DNA of 64,000 nucleotides from Haladaptatus litoreus (GTDB lineage: Archaea; Halobacteriota; Halobacteria; Halobacteriales; Haladaptataceae), in contig NZ_FTNO01000001.1 of assembly GCF_900156425.1 (NCBI RefSeq), positions 1 to 64,000 of the forward strand, given 5' to 3'. Made by a program: the position numbers and the translations under genes. The notes under the pieces were generated by a model that saw only the letters and a list, made by a program, of their open reading frames with translations, had not been told where the DNA came from and did not search any database. Of the stretch, positions 1-10,212 are shown piece after piece; position 1 is the stretch's first letter, and the number at the start of each line of letters is the position of its first letter.

Positions 1-1808
<1,808 letters not shown>

Positions 1809-1903
1809 ATGCCACACAATCATACCGCATATTGGAATTCACACGCACACGCGTGTGAGTCCAGGCGCAAACTGGATTGCACATTACATACGGTTGTCCG
1901 AAC

Positions 1904-1951
1904 CATCAACGATTGGTATCCGTAGTCACGGTTCGATTCCGTGAGTTGACG
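1904..1951 (+). ncRNA. tRNA-like element directly before 5S rRNA
   Basis: In the 23S-5S spacer a T-arm lookalike is visible: stem CACGG (1927-1931), loop TTCGATT, stem CCGTG (1939-1943). GTTGA follows it and can pair with TCAAC at 1906-1910, giving a reduced acceptor/T-arm helix that ends exactly where 5S begins. In Haloferax volcanii a tRNA-like structure at this place is reported to direct tRNase Z to cut the 5S 5' end. I infer the same job here. Confidence 0.6.
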
Positions 1952-2073
1952 TTAAGGCGGCCAGAGCGACAGGGTCACACCCGTACCCATCCCGAACACG
2001 GTAGTTAAGCCTGTCTGCGTTTCGGTCAGTACTGGAGTGCGCGAGCCTCTGGGAAATCCGATTCGCCGCCTCC
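1952..2073 (+). rRNA. 5S ribosomal RNA
   Basis: The 122-base stretch opens with TTAAGGCGGCC and closes with a complementary CGCCGCCTCCC, giving the 5S terminal helix. The conserved CCCGTACCCATCCCGAACACGG block lies inside. Position after 23S and before tRNA-Cys is the normal haloarchaeal operon order. Confidence 0.96.
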
Positions 2074-2093
2074 CATTCATACTTGCATTCATA

Positions 2094-2130
2094 ACCCACC
2101 ACGAGCGCTAGCGCTCGCGGTGGGTTTTTT
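2094..2130 (+). terminator. rRNA operon terminator hairpin with T tract
   Basis: ACCCACC (2094-2100) pairs with GGTGGGT (2119-2125). An inner GAGCGC/GCGCTC arm lies between them, and six T follow directly. It sits 20 bases after the 5S gene, as expected for the end of the rRNA transcript. Confidence 0.7.
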
Positions 2131-2163
2131 GCTATTTATATCAGCCAACCAAAGACCGCTATA

Positions 2164-2170
2164 CTTAAAC
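2164..2170 (+). promoter_or_regulatory. TATA-like box of tRNA-Cys
   Basis: CTTAAAC ends 26 bases before the tRNA 5' end, after the rRNA terminator. The same heptamer stands at the same distance before the RNase P RNA gene at 49710, which supports a promoter role. The tRNA therefore probably has its own promoter. Confidence 0.5.
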
Positions 2171-2195
2171 CAGCAGAATACAAAGAGGAGACTGC

Positions 2196-2271
2196 GCCAA
2201 GGTGGCAGAGTCCGGCCGAACGCAGCGGCCTGCAGAGCCGCCCATCGCCGGTTCAAATCCGGCCCTTGGCT
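2196..2271 (+). tRNA. tRNA-Cys (anticodon GCA)
   Basis: Acceptor GCCAAGG (2196-2202) pairs with CCTTGGC (2264-2270). The anticodon arm reads CGGC-CTGCAGA-GCCG with anticodon GCA, and the T arm is CCGG-TTCAAAT-CCGG. No CCA is encoded. A T-rich run follows. Placement after 5S is typical for haloarchaea. Confidence 0.95.
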
Positions 2272-2620
2272 TTTCTAACGAACGAGGCGAACCCGGAGAG
2301 CCATCTGTCCGCGGAAGAATGTTGTCGGAATAGTTGGTTCACAGTCGTCTTATTATACGAACAAGATGTCATTCGACTCCGTGTGCGGCCGAGATATGGT
2401 GTTCGAACAGATGCAAAACTGACAGTACGCTCTTGCTGGATATGCCGCTGAACTGACCGTTCTCACGTCGCTAGTAGTACTGGTAGTAATATCCGATTCA
2501 GTGTAATTATTCGTAACGGGACAGTATTTTCGTCGTATTCTACCGTTTGTCTGCCACTTTCTTCGCCCCGCGAGAAACATCATCTGTAAGATAGTTGCCG
2601 AAAAACGAGGCGACTGTCGG
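2272..2620. other. Intergenic stretch without recognisable gene
   Basis: This 349-base stretch lies between tRNA-Cys and a minus-strand gene. The open frames in it are short, rich in Arg/Cys/Ser and not acidic, unlike real proteins here. I see no RNA gene or strong hairpin. Confidence 0.5.
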
Positions 2621-2833
2621 TTACGCACGCCATCGCTGAATGTACGCCGCTGCCATCGCAACAAATGCGGTGCTAAGCGCATCGAAGGTTGCGACCGCGA
2701 TGTTGTTGCCGAGTGCGAGGTAGATGGCGGTGCCAGCGATTAGTCCGAACAATCCTGCGACGATGGCGTATTGCCACGTCGAAAGCTGTTCTGCTTGCTC
2801 GTCGAGCTTCGTGAGTGCGTTGGAAGCCGACAT
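2621..2833 (-). CDS. Small two-helix membrane protein, unknown function
   Basis: The 70-residue product starts MSASNALTKLDEQ and has a charged N-terminal stretch of about 20 residues. Two hydrophobic segments follow (about 22-42 and 47-65), joined by a short Asn-containing turn, and the tail is basic (QRWRA). This suggests a small integral membrane protein with both ends on the cytoplasmic side. I do not recognise the family. It is monocistronic, between an empty stretch and a divergent exported-protein gene. The acidic/hydrophobic composition and a complete frame argue for a real gene. Confidence 0.6.
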   Translation of the reverse strand: MSASNALTKLDEQAEQLSTWQYAIVAGLFGLIAGTAIYLALGNNIAVATFDALSTAFVAMAAAYIQRWRA

Positions 2834-3129
2834 CTATCATCACCTCGTTTGAGTATTCTCGTTTCGGAAGATGAACGTGTCGACCGAATAACTGCAATTC
2901 TGGGAACGAATTACGCTTTGCGTAGTCGAGAAGTCAAGCAACGGGGTTCCGTCACCATCCGCCCAAATCGCAGAACCGATGGTTGGCCTCGATGTTCGTG
3001 ATCGTGTCGAAAGCCACACTACCGTTTTGTTTTCGATATGAAGGAGACATATGGGCGTATGCGAATACGGGGCATGGTCGGTGTCGGCAAAAAGTAACCA
3101 TTATGCCCAACGCGGACTGGGGCTAGAAC

Positions 3130-3951
3130 ATGCAACGAAGAGCAGCGGGCGTTTACGTAACCGTCTTTCTGGTTATCGCTGCCGGGGCGTACTCACTCAT
3201 CGGAGTCGCTCAGGAGCCGACGGTTTCGGTCGAAAACCCCGACCAGACCCTCTCGAACCAAGGACAGAAATTCAACGTCGATGGGCGACAGTACAACGTC
3301 ACGTCGCTTAGCGACGGTTCCGCGGAAGTCGCGTGGACGAACCAATCTGCAACCTATTCGGCTGAGTTGGGGAACAACACTACGGTAGAACAGGACAACA
3401 CCACGTTCCGACTCCTCATTCCGAATCAGTCGAACCCGAGCCAAGCCACACTGACCGAGGTACAAAACCTGAGCGAGGACACACAAACGGTTAATCAGGG
3501 TAACGTGACCTACGTCGTGGTCAACCAGAGTAGCAACGACACCGCCAACAAGTCGCTCGTTCCGGTGGACGAGTACAAGCAACAGCAGTTCGGCGAGCCG
3601 GAGACGCAAACGCTCCGACAAGGAAACAACTTCCAGTACCAAAACAACTCGACGACGATAGCGAACATCTCCGCGGAGTCCGTGCTCCTACAGTGGGAGG
3701 CTCCGAAAACGACGACAACCTCGCTTTCGAGCGGTGAAACGGCCGAACTCGGCCCGAACAATCAGACCTACGTCGCCCACGGTCAGGATGGAAGCGTCGT
3801 TCTTTCGTCGAACGTGGATGCGTACAACAGCCAGAATGCGGAAATCGGTGAGTTCAACGAACGCATCGCGGGCCTCTGGGGAGTGTCTATCTTGAGCTTC
3901 CTTGCGGCACTACTGTTGGCTATGTTCGCGTTCCTGCCGTTCAAAGGGTAG
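3130..3951 (+). CDS. Surface protein anchored by N- and C-terminal membrane segments
   Basis: The 273-residue product has an N-terminal hydrophobic segment (about 7-27) and a C-terminal one (about 248-270, ending FLPFKG). The domain between them of roughly 215 residues is rich in Asn, Gln, Ser and Thr. That domain holds fifteen N-x-S/T sequons (Pro excluded), so it is probably N-glycosylated on the outer face. Two internal stretches resemble each other around 'Q-G-x-x-F' and 'N-V-T/N-I-S', hinting at a repeated beta fold. No catalytic motif is visible. I do not recognise the family. Neighbours are small membrane proteins, and nothing suggests an operon. Confidence 0.75.
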   Translation: MQRRAAGVYVTVFLVIAAGAYSLIGVAQEPTVSVENPDQTLSNQGQKFNVDGRQYNVTSLSDGSAEVAWTNQSATYSAELGNNTTVEQDNTTFRLLIPNQSNPSQATLTEVQNLSEDTQTVNQGNVTYVVVNQSSNDTANKSLVPVDEYKQQQFGEPETQTLRQGNNFQYQNNSTTIANISAESVLLQWEAPKTTTTSLSSGETAELGPNNQTYVAHGQDGSVVLSSNVDAYNSQNAEIGEFNERIAGLWGVSILSFLAALLLAMFAFLPFKG

Positions 3952-3985
3952 CTGAACGACGACCAACAGTCGAAAAATCGCTTTT

Positions 3986-4186
3986 TTACGCCCGGGAAAT
4001 CCACGCCAGCGCCGCACCAATGCCGATTGCGGAGAGCGCCCCGATTATCTGGCCAATCATGAGCAGGACGCTGCCGGATTTGCTTGCCCACGGTGTGCCG
4101 ACGAGTGTTGCGATTCCGATGAGGACGAGCAGTGCTCCCATGACGATGCCGAGCGGTTCGAGCGGATCCGAGACGAATCGGTTCAT
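3986..4186 (-). CDS. Small two-helix membrane protein
   Basis: The 66-residue product starts MNRFVSDPLEPLG. An upstream ATG at 4219 in the same frame would add eleven atypical residues, so the internal start is preferred. Two hydrophobic helices (about 10-30 and 38-62) flank the motif VGTPWASKSG. I believe similar short proteins occur in other haloarchaea, but I know no function for them. It lies just downstream of the eIF1A gene on the same strand with about 135 bases between. Confidence 0.6.
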   Translation of the reverse strand: MNRFVSDPLEPLGIVMGALLVLIGIATLVGTPWASKSGSVLLMIGQIIGALSAIGIGAALAWISRA

Positions 4187-4320
4187 ACCGGTGTTCTGTG
4201 TTGGGCTACCGTATAACATCTACTGAATGAAGTCGCGAAGCGTGTGAATAGTTCAGATGACTCTCGGCGATTAATTCGATAAGGATAGTGTAGTTGTTCT
4301 CAGTTCTAGAGAAACGGGTA

Positions 4321-4605
4321 TTATTGGATGTGGCCTTCGCGCCGAAGCTGATCTGCGTCCTGTCCCGTGTAGCGCCATTCGATGTTGGCTTTTTCATCTT
4401 GCCAGTCCCACGGCTCGACGAGGACGACGTCGCCCTCGTTAATCCATGTTCGATATTTCATTCGACCGGGAATCCGTCCCATTCGTTCCTTTCCGTCCTC
4501 ACATCGAACGCGAACGTGGTTCCCGCCGTTGTGTTCTGTTACGACGCCGAACATCTCGTCGCTGTTAGGCATTCGAAGATTTCGACGTTCTGTTTCTTCA
4601 CTCAC
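4321..4605 (-). CDS. eif1A: Translation initiation factor aIF-1A
   Basis: The 94-residue product binds the small ribosomal subunit A site and helps 48S-type initiation complex assembly. The sequence shows the whole S1/OB fold of the family: [14 protein letters not shown], the RVRCEDG strand, [11 protein letters not shown], and the near-invariant [20 protein letters not shown]. The GTG at 4605 (product SEETERRNL) is chosen because the family starts there; the in-frame ATG at 4620 adds five foreign residues. Length fits the archaeal family. It is followed on the same strand by a small membrane protein. Confidence 0.95.
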   Translation of the reverse strand: MSEETERRNLRMPNSDEMFGVVTEHNGGNHVRVRCEDGKERMGRIPGRMKYRTWINEGDVVLVEPWDWQDEKANIEWRYTGQDADQLRREGHIQ

Positions 4606-4835
4606 ATCCAGTAATGGCACCGGACATGGTTAAGTGATGGGATACTATGGATACCATCTACCACGGCGGCGGAATCGCCTTTCGGGACAAATTCAGTCCT
4701 GCTTACGACATAATTGGCCGGGAGAATAATCGTGGCGTGATATTTCCAACAGTGTTCTCTCCGCGTGGATTCGTCACAAAAATATACAATACTGGCTATT
4801 TTCACGGCTCACGCAATAGTTCGACGCAAGAAGTA

Positions 4836-4909
4836 CGGGCTGGAAGGGATTTGAACCCCTGGCCGTCTGGTTAAAAGCCAGACGCTCTGCCTAACTGAGC
4901 TACCAGCCC
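4836..4909 (-). tRNA. tRNA-Lys (anticodon TTT)
   Basis: On the minus strand GGGCTGG pairs with CCAGCCC across the acceptor. D-arm TAGCTCAGTTAGGCAGAGC, an anticodon loop CTTTTAA (anticodon TTT) on a GTCTGG/CCAGAC stem, and T arm GGGG-TTCAAAT-CCCT follow. No variable-arm expansion and no encoded CCA. Confidence 0.95.
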
Positions 4910-5005
4910 TCATCCAATTGTGGGAGTTGCGACGGTTAAACGTTTACCATTCTCTTCCGGTATTGGGGCAGCAAGGTTTACACTCCCGCCTACGTCTGTC
5001 GAACC

Positions 5006-6301
5006 ATGACAGGGTTTGCCGATGCGCAGGGTGACGAACTCCGAACAGTAACCGAACGACTCTGCTCGTTCGACACGACGGGCGGACGCGAAGGCCCCGC
5101 ACAGGAATGGCTCGCCGACAAGCTCGCCGATTTCGGGTTCGAAACTTACGAGTGGACTGCCGACGCCGAGCGATTGGGCAAACATCCGTCGTTTCCCGAC
5201 GACCCGACGGACATCGAACACACGGAGGCCAGCGCAGGCGGGCCGAGTCTGGCCGAGCGCCCCAGCGTGGCGGGCGTGCTTGAGTTCGGAAACCCGAACG
5301 ACGGGCCGACGCTCGTCCTGAACGGTCACATGGACGTGGTGCCTGTCGCGCGCGAGTCGTGGGACACTGGCCCCTTCGAACCGACGTGGGACGATGCGGG
5401 GGAGAGCCTCACTGCCCGCGGGTCGGCGGATATGAAGTCCGGCGTCGCGACTTGCATTTTCGCGGCGAAGCACCTCGCGGAAACCGATGCTGGGGAACTC
5501 GACGGAAGAATCGTCGTCGAAAGCGTCGTTGGCGAGGAAGAAGGCGGACTCGGCGCGGCGGCGGCCGCACTCTCTAATCCGTACCCGTTCGAGCGCGACG
5601 CGGCAATCGTCGCGGAACCGACCGACCTCACCCCTGTCATCGCCACTGAGGGGAGCGTCATGAAGCGACTCCACCTCACGGGGCGCTCGGCCCACGCGGC
5701 GACGCGCTGGCGTGGCGAAAGCGTCCTCCCGCATTTCGAGCGAATCCGCGAGGCGTTTTACGACCTCGAATCCGAGCGCGGCGAGTCGGTGACGCATCCA
5801 CTGTACGAAGAGTTCCCTGTCCCGTGGCCTATCGTCATCGGCACGGTCGAAGCAGGAACGTGGTCGTCCACCACCCCGGCGAACTTGACTGCCGAAATGC
5901 GCCTCGGCGTCGCCCCCGGCGAAACGGTTGACGAAGTCGAGGCCGCCTACGAAGAACGTCTGGCGGAGGTAGTCGAAGAAAACGAATGGCTGTCCGAACA
6001 TCCGCCGACCTTCGAACGATTTTCGATCCAATTCGAGGCTGCGGAGACGGACGCGGACGAACCCGTCGTCGGCGCGCTCCAGTCCGCGATGGCCGACTAC
6101 GACCACAATCTCGACACGACGCTCCGTGGGGCGACCTACGGCGCGGACTCGCGCCACTACGTCCACGCGGGGATTCCGACCGTGATATTCGGTCCCGGAA
6201 CCATCGAGCAGGCTCACTTCCCGAACGAGACGATTCACTGGCCGGATGTGGAAACCGCAGGTGCAATCTTAGTTGACACTGCCCGCGAGTTCCTCGGCTA
6301 A
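5006..6301 (+). CDS. M20 family metallohydrolase (ArgE/DapE-like)
   Basis: The 431-residue product belongs to the two-metal amidohydrolases that remove acyl groups from amino acids or peptides (acetylornithine deacetylase, succinyl-diaminopimelate desuccinylase, aminoacylase). Visible signatures are GHMDVVP (His108, Asp110), GSADMKSG (bridging Asp142) and GEEEG with the catalytic Glu pair 177/178. A dimerisation-domain His follows in 'GRSAHAA', and a distal metal site lies in the C-terminal stretch containing GPGTIEQAHFPNE. Length is normal for the family. It is monocistronic, starting about 100 bases from tRNA-Lys on the opposite strand. The substrate cannot be fixed from sequence. Confidence 0.88.
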   Translation: MTGFADAQGDELRTVTERLCSFDTTGGREGPAQEWLADKLADFGFETYEWTADAERLGKHPSFPDDPTDIEHTEASAGGPSLAERPSVAGVLEFGNPNDGPTLVLNGHMDVVPVARESWDTGPFEPTWDDAGESLTARGSADMKSGVATCIFAAKHLAETDAGELDGRIVVESVVGEEEGGLGAAAAALSNPYPFERDAAIVAEPTDLTPVIATEGSVMKRLHLTGRSAHAATRWRGESVLPHFERIREAFYDLESERGESVTHPLYEEFPVPWPIVIGTVEAGTWSSTTPANLTAEMRLGVAPGETVDEVEAAYEERLAEVVEENEWLSEHPPTFERFSIQFEAAETDADEPVVGALQSAMADYDHNLDTTLRGATYGADSRHYVHAGIPTVIFGPGTIEQAHFPNETIHWPDVETAGAILVDTAREFLG

Positions 6302-6333
6302 ACGGGTTTTCGCACCTCACTCCAAACTTTACT

Positions 6334-6999
6334 TCACTCCAGTTCGCGTTCCAACGCGCGTGCGACCACTGATTCCGGCTCTTCGCCCGTCAGCGCGGCC
6401 TGCCGTCTGAGTTCCCGGTACACCTCCGGCGGAAGCGAGAGCGTCACCTCTCCGGGTGTGACGCCGTGACGCCGCAGCGCCCGCTCGGGCGACGTTCCGT
6501 CGTTGATTTCGCTGACGATGGCGCGAACGTCCCGCACTGTCAGCGAATTGTCGAGGATGGCCCACGCGAGTTGGTATCGGGCGTCCCCGCCCACCCGTGC
6601 GACGTGTTTCGCCGCGGTCGGTGCAATTTGGCCCAGCGCGACGTGGCGGCGAATCGACCGCGGCAGGTCGTGCACCCGCGCCCATTTGCGGATGAAGGCC
6701 ACCGTCGTTTCGCCGCCCGCTTCCTCCGCGGCACCTTTGTACGACCCGACGCCCCGAACCAGCGCGGCGCAGGCCGCGGCCCCGCGGAGCATGTAGACGC
6801 TATCCTCGCTTCCCGTGCTTCCGTCCGCGAACGCCCGGACGGTTTCGGCGGCTTCCGCGACGCTTTTCGGGTCGTCCGGGTCGAACGCTTTGGCCTGATT
6901 CGCGTGGTCGCCGGTAATCGTCTCGTCGCCGCGGATGACGGGTTCACCGACCGGTGATTTCCGGTCTGCTGGCGGTTCCTCCCCGAAGCCGTCAGTCAT
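6334..6999 (-). CDS. Conserved haloarchaeal protein, possible helix-turn-helix/ribbon-helix-helix regulator
   Basis: The product is 221 residues from the ATG at 6999 (MTDGFGEEPP). The frame runs further upstream, but that part is basic and low-quality, so the internal start is chosen. The central part reads 'GSYKGAAEEAGGETTVAFIRKWARVHDLPRSIRRHVALGQI', which looks like paired helix-turn-helix elements of the ParB/KorB kind. The C-terminus 'VTLSLPPEVYRELRRQAALTGEEPESVVARALERELE' looks like a ribbon-helix-helix or CopG-type segment. I believe this is the haloarchaeal family annotated DUF7119. A DNA-binding role is inferred only from these resemblances. It converges with the M20 gene. Confidence 0.7.
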   Translation of the reverse strand: MTDGFGEEPPADRKSPVGEPVIRGDETITGDHANQAKAFDPDDPKSVAEAAETVRAFADGSTGSEDSVYMLRGAAACAALVRGVGSYKGAAEEAGGETTVAFIRKWARVHDLPRSIRRHVALGQIAPTAAKHVARVGGDARYQLAWAILDNSLTVRDVRAIVSEINDGTSPERALRRHGVTPGEVTLSLPPEVYRELRRQAALTGEEPESVVARALERELE

Positions 7000-7592
7000 T
7001 GTGTGTCGATTGTCCCGACAGGGCAAAAAGGAACTGCTAGCCTTGTTTTTTGCGGGATGGTTGGCTGTGGGTGTTACTCGTTTTTGTTTGAGCGTCCTTT
7101 GCCGTTCTTTCGAATGGTTCTGTCTGTGCTGACTTTCGCAAATTCGCAAATATCGTGGCGCGCGCTGGCGTGAGTCGGAGGACGTCACGTCCGGAGGCTC
7201 ACGTTGTAGCCGCGCGAGGGATGAGTGAGCGACTGCAAGGAGTTCTCGTGAGTGACGGCGGAGCGAACGAGAGCACGGAAGAGCGTGTCTCTTCCGGAGC
7301 GAACGAATCGGTTGGGGAGGCGTGTGGCCTGCCGTGGTGCGGTTGCGGTTTCAGTAGAGTCCTGACTTGCTCACGCGAAGTTGACTCACTGCTCTTCTCT
7401 ACGACAAACCTCACTCGCGACTCTCGTCTACGACAAATTCCTCCCTCAGAATCCATCCACCGAACCCCACGCTGCTGCCGCAATTTTATAAGCGAAGCCG
7501 CCAAATTCTCGGGTAGAGACGGAATCACGGCCGAACCATCAAACCACTAAATCACGGCGAACCACATCGAGACACTCCTTAAACGACTAACT
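7000..7592. other. Long intergenic region with hairpin and short direct repeat
   Basis: The stretch of 593 bases separates two divergent genes. It holds an 8-bp hairpin (CGGAAGAG at 7276-7283 with CTCTTCCG at 7289-7296), two copies of GGAGCGAACGA, and an 11-base direct repeat TCTACGACAAA (7398-7408 and 7427-7437). A TATA-like TTTTATAA at 7484-7491 may serve the downstream gene with a leader of about 75 bases. Open frames here are rich in Arg/Cys/Ser and look non-coding. Confidence 0.45.
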
Positions 7593-8381
7593 ATGCGAGA
7601 CGAAGAGTACGACCCGACGACCTGCCCGGCGGCGGGCTGTGACTACGAGGACGCAATCCGCTCCGTCGCCGCGCACATCAGCACGACGGACGACGACCGC
7701 CACTCGTGGGACAACCTCGTCTTCGACGGTGCCCGCGATTTCGTCATCCGAGAAAAGCGCAGACAACAGGACGGCGCGACCAACGACCAGAATCCCCCAA
7801 ACAGTCCACCTATGGAGGTCGGTTCTTCCCCGAAAACCGAATCCATCCAAACGCCCACCCAAACTCCCGACCCTGACGAAATTCCGCAACTCGACCTCGG
7901 ATTCGCTCGGGACGCGCTCGTCTTACTCGACCTCGCTCGGCAGTACGACGCCGACTCGCTGACGGAGTTGGACACCTTCCGACTGGTGAACCTCTACACC
8001 CTGCTGTCCGACGTGAGCAGAGGTGCCGACGATGCCCGAAAGGAAGTCCGCGACGCGCTTCTCGGCGTTCTCCAAGACGACCGACGAATCTCGTCCGATT
8101 TCGGGTCGGTAAAGCGATACACCACCCAACGACGGAATCAGAAGGACGAGGAGGTGATTCGCGCCGAACTGAACCGAGCCGGAATCGACCCAGACGAGGC
8201 GAGAAGTTTCGATACGAAAAAGCTCAAAGAGTTAGCGGAAGAGCGCGGACTGGACGAGTCCGCCGTCTTCGACCGCGAGGAGCGAACCTACGTGAAAAAA
8301 TCCAGTGCGGACGGCGACGGGCGCAGGCGGGCGTTCGAGAAACTCGACCCGGAACTTCGGTCGCTAATCGAAGAGTGGTGA
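7593..8381 (+). CDS. Zinc-finger-containing haloarchaeal protein
   Basis: The 262-residue product opens with a CCHH-type finger: Cys11, Cys16, His28 and His37 in the arrangement C-x4-C-x11-H-x8-H. A Pro/Thr-rich acidic linker follows (about 62-95), then a helical domain (about 98-160, 'DLGFARDALVLLDLARQYDADSL'). The charged C-terminal half contains a short SAP/Rho-N-like stretch around 'FDTKKLKELAEERGLDESAV'. Nucleic-acid binding is a reasonable inference, but no family is recognised with certainty. It is preceded by a long gene-free region that may hold its regulatory sequences. Confidence 0.7.
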   Translation: MRDEEYDPTTCPAAGCDYEDAIRSVAAHISTTDDDRHSWDNLVFDGARDFVIREKRRQQDGATNDQNPPNSPPMEVGSSPKTESIQTPTQTPDPDEIPQLDLGFARDALVLLDLARQYDADSLTELDTFRLVNLYTLLSDVSRGADDARKEVRDALLGVLQDDRRISSDFGSVKRYTTQRRNQKDEEVIRAELNRAGIDPDEARSFDTKKLKELAEERGLDESAVFDREERTYVKKSSADGDGRRRAFEKLDPELRSLIEEW

Positions 8382-8498
8382 GGCTGTCGGTTGCGTTGCG
8401 GTGATTTTTCGTCCCACTGGCATCGGTGTCACGTGGTGTCGTCGCTGTCCGCGAGAGTATATTGCCGTCCGGTTCGTATCTACGGATACAGTAAAATC

Positions 8499-9125
8499 AT
8501 GGCAGACGAGAACTCAAACGGGGAAATTCCGATTACGGCGGACCGCCCGGACAGCACGATTCACCTCAGCGGAACCGACCACGTCACCCTCATCGGCAGT
8601 AACGAAGAGGACACCGTCGCGTTCTACCGCGACATCCTCGGGATGCCGCTCATCCTCCGTCAGCCGAACCTTGACGCGCCGAACGTCACACACCTGTTTT
8701 TCGATACCGGCGACGGCCGAGTCATCACCTTCTTCGTGGAGGAAGGGCGACAGTCGAATCCCTCGCCACAGCGAACGGGCATCGGTGCGGTTCACCACCT
8801 CGCGTTCCGGTTCGAACCGGAACGCTTGGAGGAAATCAAGCAAGGACTCGAAGAAAACGGCCACCGATACAACGTTTTCGACCGGAGCATCTTCTACTCG
8901 CTGTACACCAGCGACCACAACGGACTGACCATCGAACTGACGACGGACAAGTTCGACATTCCGGACGACAGACGTGCCGAAGTGCTCGCCACTGCCCAAC
9001 GCCTACGCGAGGAGGACGGCTCGGAGTACGCCAAGGCGGAACACCTCGAAGCCGCGTTGGAAGAACTCGGCATTCCGGTCGAACCAGTCGAACTCCCCGA
9101 CGCGCCGACGGGCGCGGGTGTGTAG
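8499..9125 (+). CDS. VOC (glyoxalase/dioxygenase) family protein
   Basis: The product is 208 residues from the ATG at 8499; 36 extra in-frame residues upstream are Arg/Cys-rich and rejected. It shows a two-module vicinal-oxygen-chelate fold: 'TDHVTLIGSNEEDTVAFYRDILGMPL' with candidate metal ligand His28, 'VITFFVEEG', then 'AVHHLAFRFE' with His99/100, and 'NGLTIELTTD' with Glu146. The four-ligand pattern suggests a functional metal site. Relatives include glyoxalase I and ring-cleaving dioxygenases, and the substrate is unknown. The C-terminal 60 residues are an acidic helical tail. An SDR dehydrogenase follows on the same strand 72 bases later. Confidence 0.82.
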   Translation: MADENSNGEIPITADRPDSTIHLSGTDHVTLIGSNEEDTVAFYRDILGMPLILRQPNLDAPNVTHLFFDTGDGRVITFFVEEGRQSNPSPQRTGIGAVHHLAFRFEPERLEEIKQGLEENGHRYNVFDRSIFYSLYTSDHNGLTIELTTDKFDIPDDRRAEVLATAQRLREEDGSEYAKAEHLEAALEELGIPVEPVELPDAPTGAGV

Positions 9126-9197
9126 GCCGCGGTTGGGGATTTCATATCCTCCGTATCGGGCAGTGGCTTTCTGTACCGTGCGACCGTACACGATTCC

Positions 9198-10163
9198 ATG
9201 ACTGACACCGGATGGACTACCGAGCGAATGCCGGACATGACCGAAAAAACCGTGGTCGTCACGGGTGCGAACAGCGGCCTCGGTTACGAGGTGACTCGCG
9301 CCTTGGCTCGAAAGGGCGCGACCGTCGTCATGGCCTGCCGACGGACGAATCACGCGAAGACGGTCAAAGGCCGTATTCTCACGGAAGTTCCTGACGCAAC
9401 CCTCGACGTGCGCGAACTCGACCTCGCAGACCGGGAATCAATCCGGTCGTTTGCGGAGAATTTCGAAGCCGACTACGACAACCTGCACGTCCTTTGCAAC
9501 AACGCAGGCGTGATGGCGATTCCGCGCCGGGAAACCGAAGACGGCTACGAGATGCAGTTCGGCGTCAATCATCTCGGTCACTTTGCGCTGACGGGTCTGC
9601 TGTTCGACCGACTGCTCGAAACGCCGGGAGAGACGCGTGTCGTGACCCAGAGCAGTGGTGTGCACGAACGCGGTGACATCAACTTCGAGGATTTGCACGG
9701 CGAACAGGAGTACGACAAGTGGGACGCCTACGCCCAGAGCAAACTGGCGAACGTTCTGTTCGCCTACGAACTCGACAGGCGACTTGACGAGGCGGGCATT
9801 GACAACGTGCTGAGCCTCGCCTGCCATCCGGGCTATGCGAGTACGAACCTCCAGCGGCGCGGCCCGGAACAGGAAGGCTCGCGGATTCGACTGTGGATGA
9901 TGCGTCTCGCGAACGCGGTGTTCGCTCAAAGCGCGGAACGTGGCGCGCTTCCGATGCTCTACGCCGCGACCGGCGAGGACGTCATGGGCGGAGAGTACGT
10001 CGGTCCCGGTGGCCTGATGAACATGCGCGGACTCCCCGAAATCCAACCGTCCAGCGACCGGTCGTACGACGAGCAGATGGCCGACCGCCTGTGGGAGATT
10101 TCTTCTGACCTGACGGGAGTTACCTACGATTTCGCGCAGGCGAAAGCCGCAGACGACGATTAA
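9198..10163 (+). CDS. Short-chain dehydrogenase/reductase (retinol-dehydrogenase-like)
   Basis: The 321-residue product has the classical SDR layout: NAD(P)-binding TGANSGLG at 22-29, NNAGVM at 101-106, the catalytic Ser near 152 ('TQSSGVH') and Tyr178-x3-Lys182 in YAQSK. The Arg pair in 'ACRRTNHAK' after the second strand favours NADP. The overall form, including 'HPGYASTNLQ', matches the retinol dehydrogenase/WW-oxidoreductase-like group common in haloarchaea. The start could also be Met11 or Met14, since the first residues are not conserved. The upstream VOC and downstream Rieske genes are on the same strand, but a shared pathway is not evident. Confidence 0.85.
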   Translation: MTDTGWTTERMPDMTEKTVVVTGANSGLGYEVTRALARKGATVVMACRRTNHAKTVKGRILTEVPDATLDVRELDLADRESIRSFAENFEADYDNLHVLCNNAGVMAIPRRETEDGYEMQFGVNHLGHFALTGLLFDRLLETPGETRVVTQSSGVHERGDINFEDLHGEQEYDKWDAYAQSKLANVLFAYELDRRLDEAGIDNVLSLACHPGYASTNLQRRGPEQEGSRIRLWMMRLANAVFAQSAERGALPMLYAATGEDVMGGEYVGPGGLMNMRGLPEIQPSSDRSYDEQMADRLWEISSDLTGVTYDFAQAKAADDD

Positions 10164-10212
10164 TTGCTTCCGGAGAAGTACGTTTTATCTAGCGTGCATA
10201 CGACGAGTGTAC

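Noticed and set aside
4910..6238. A 442-residue minus-strand frame
   Set aside because: It is the antisense shadow of the M20 hydrolase gene, with Arg-rich composition unlike haloarchaeal proteins.
7155..7550. A 131-residue plus-strand frame in the 7.0-7.6 kb gap
   Set aside because: It is not acidic, is rich in Arg/Ser/Cys, overlaps a similar poor frame on the other strand, and matches no family known to me.
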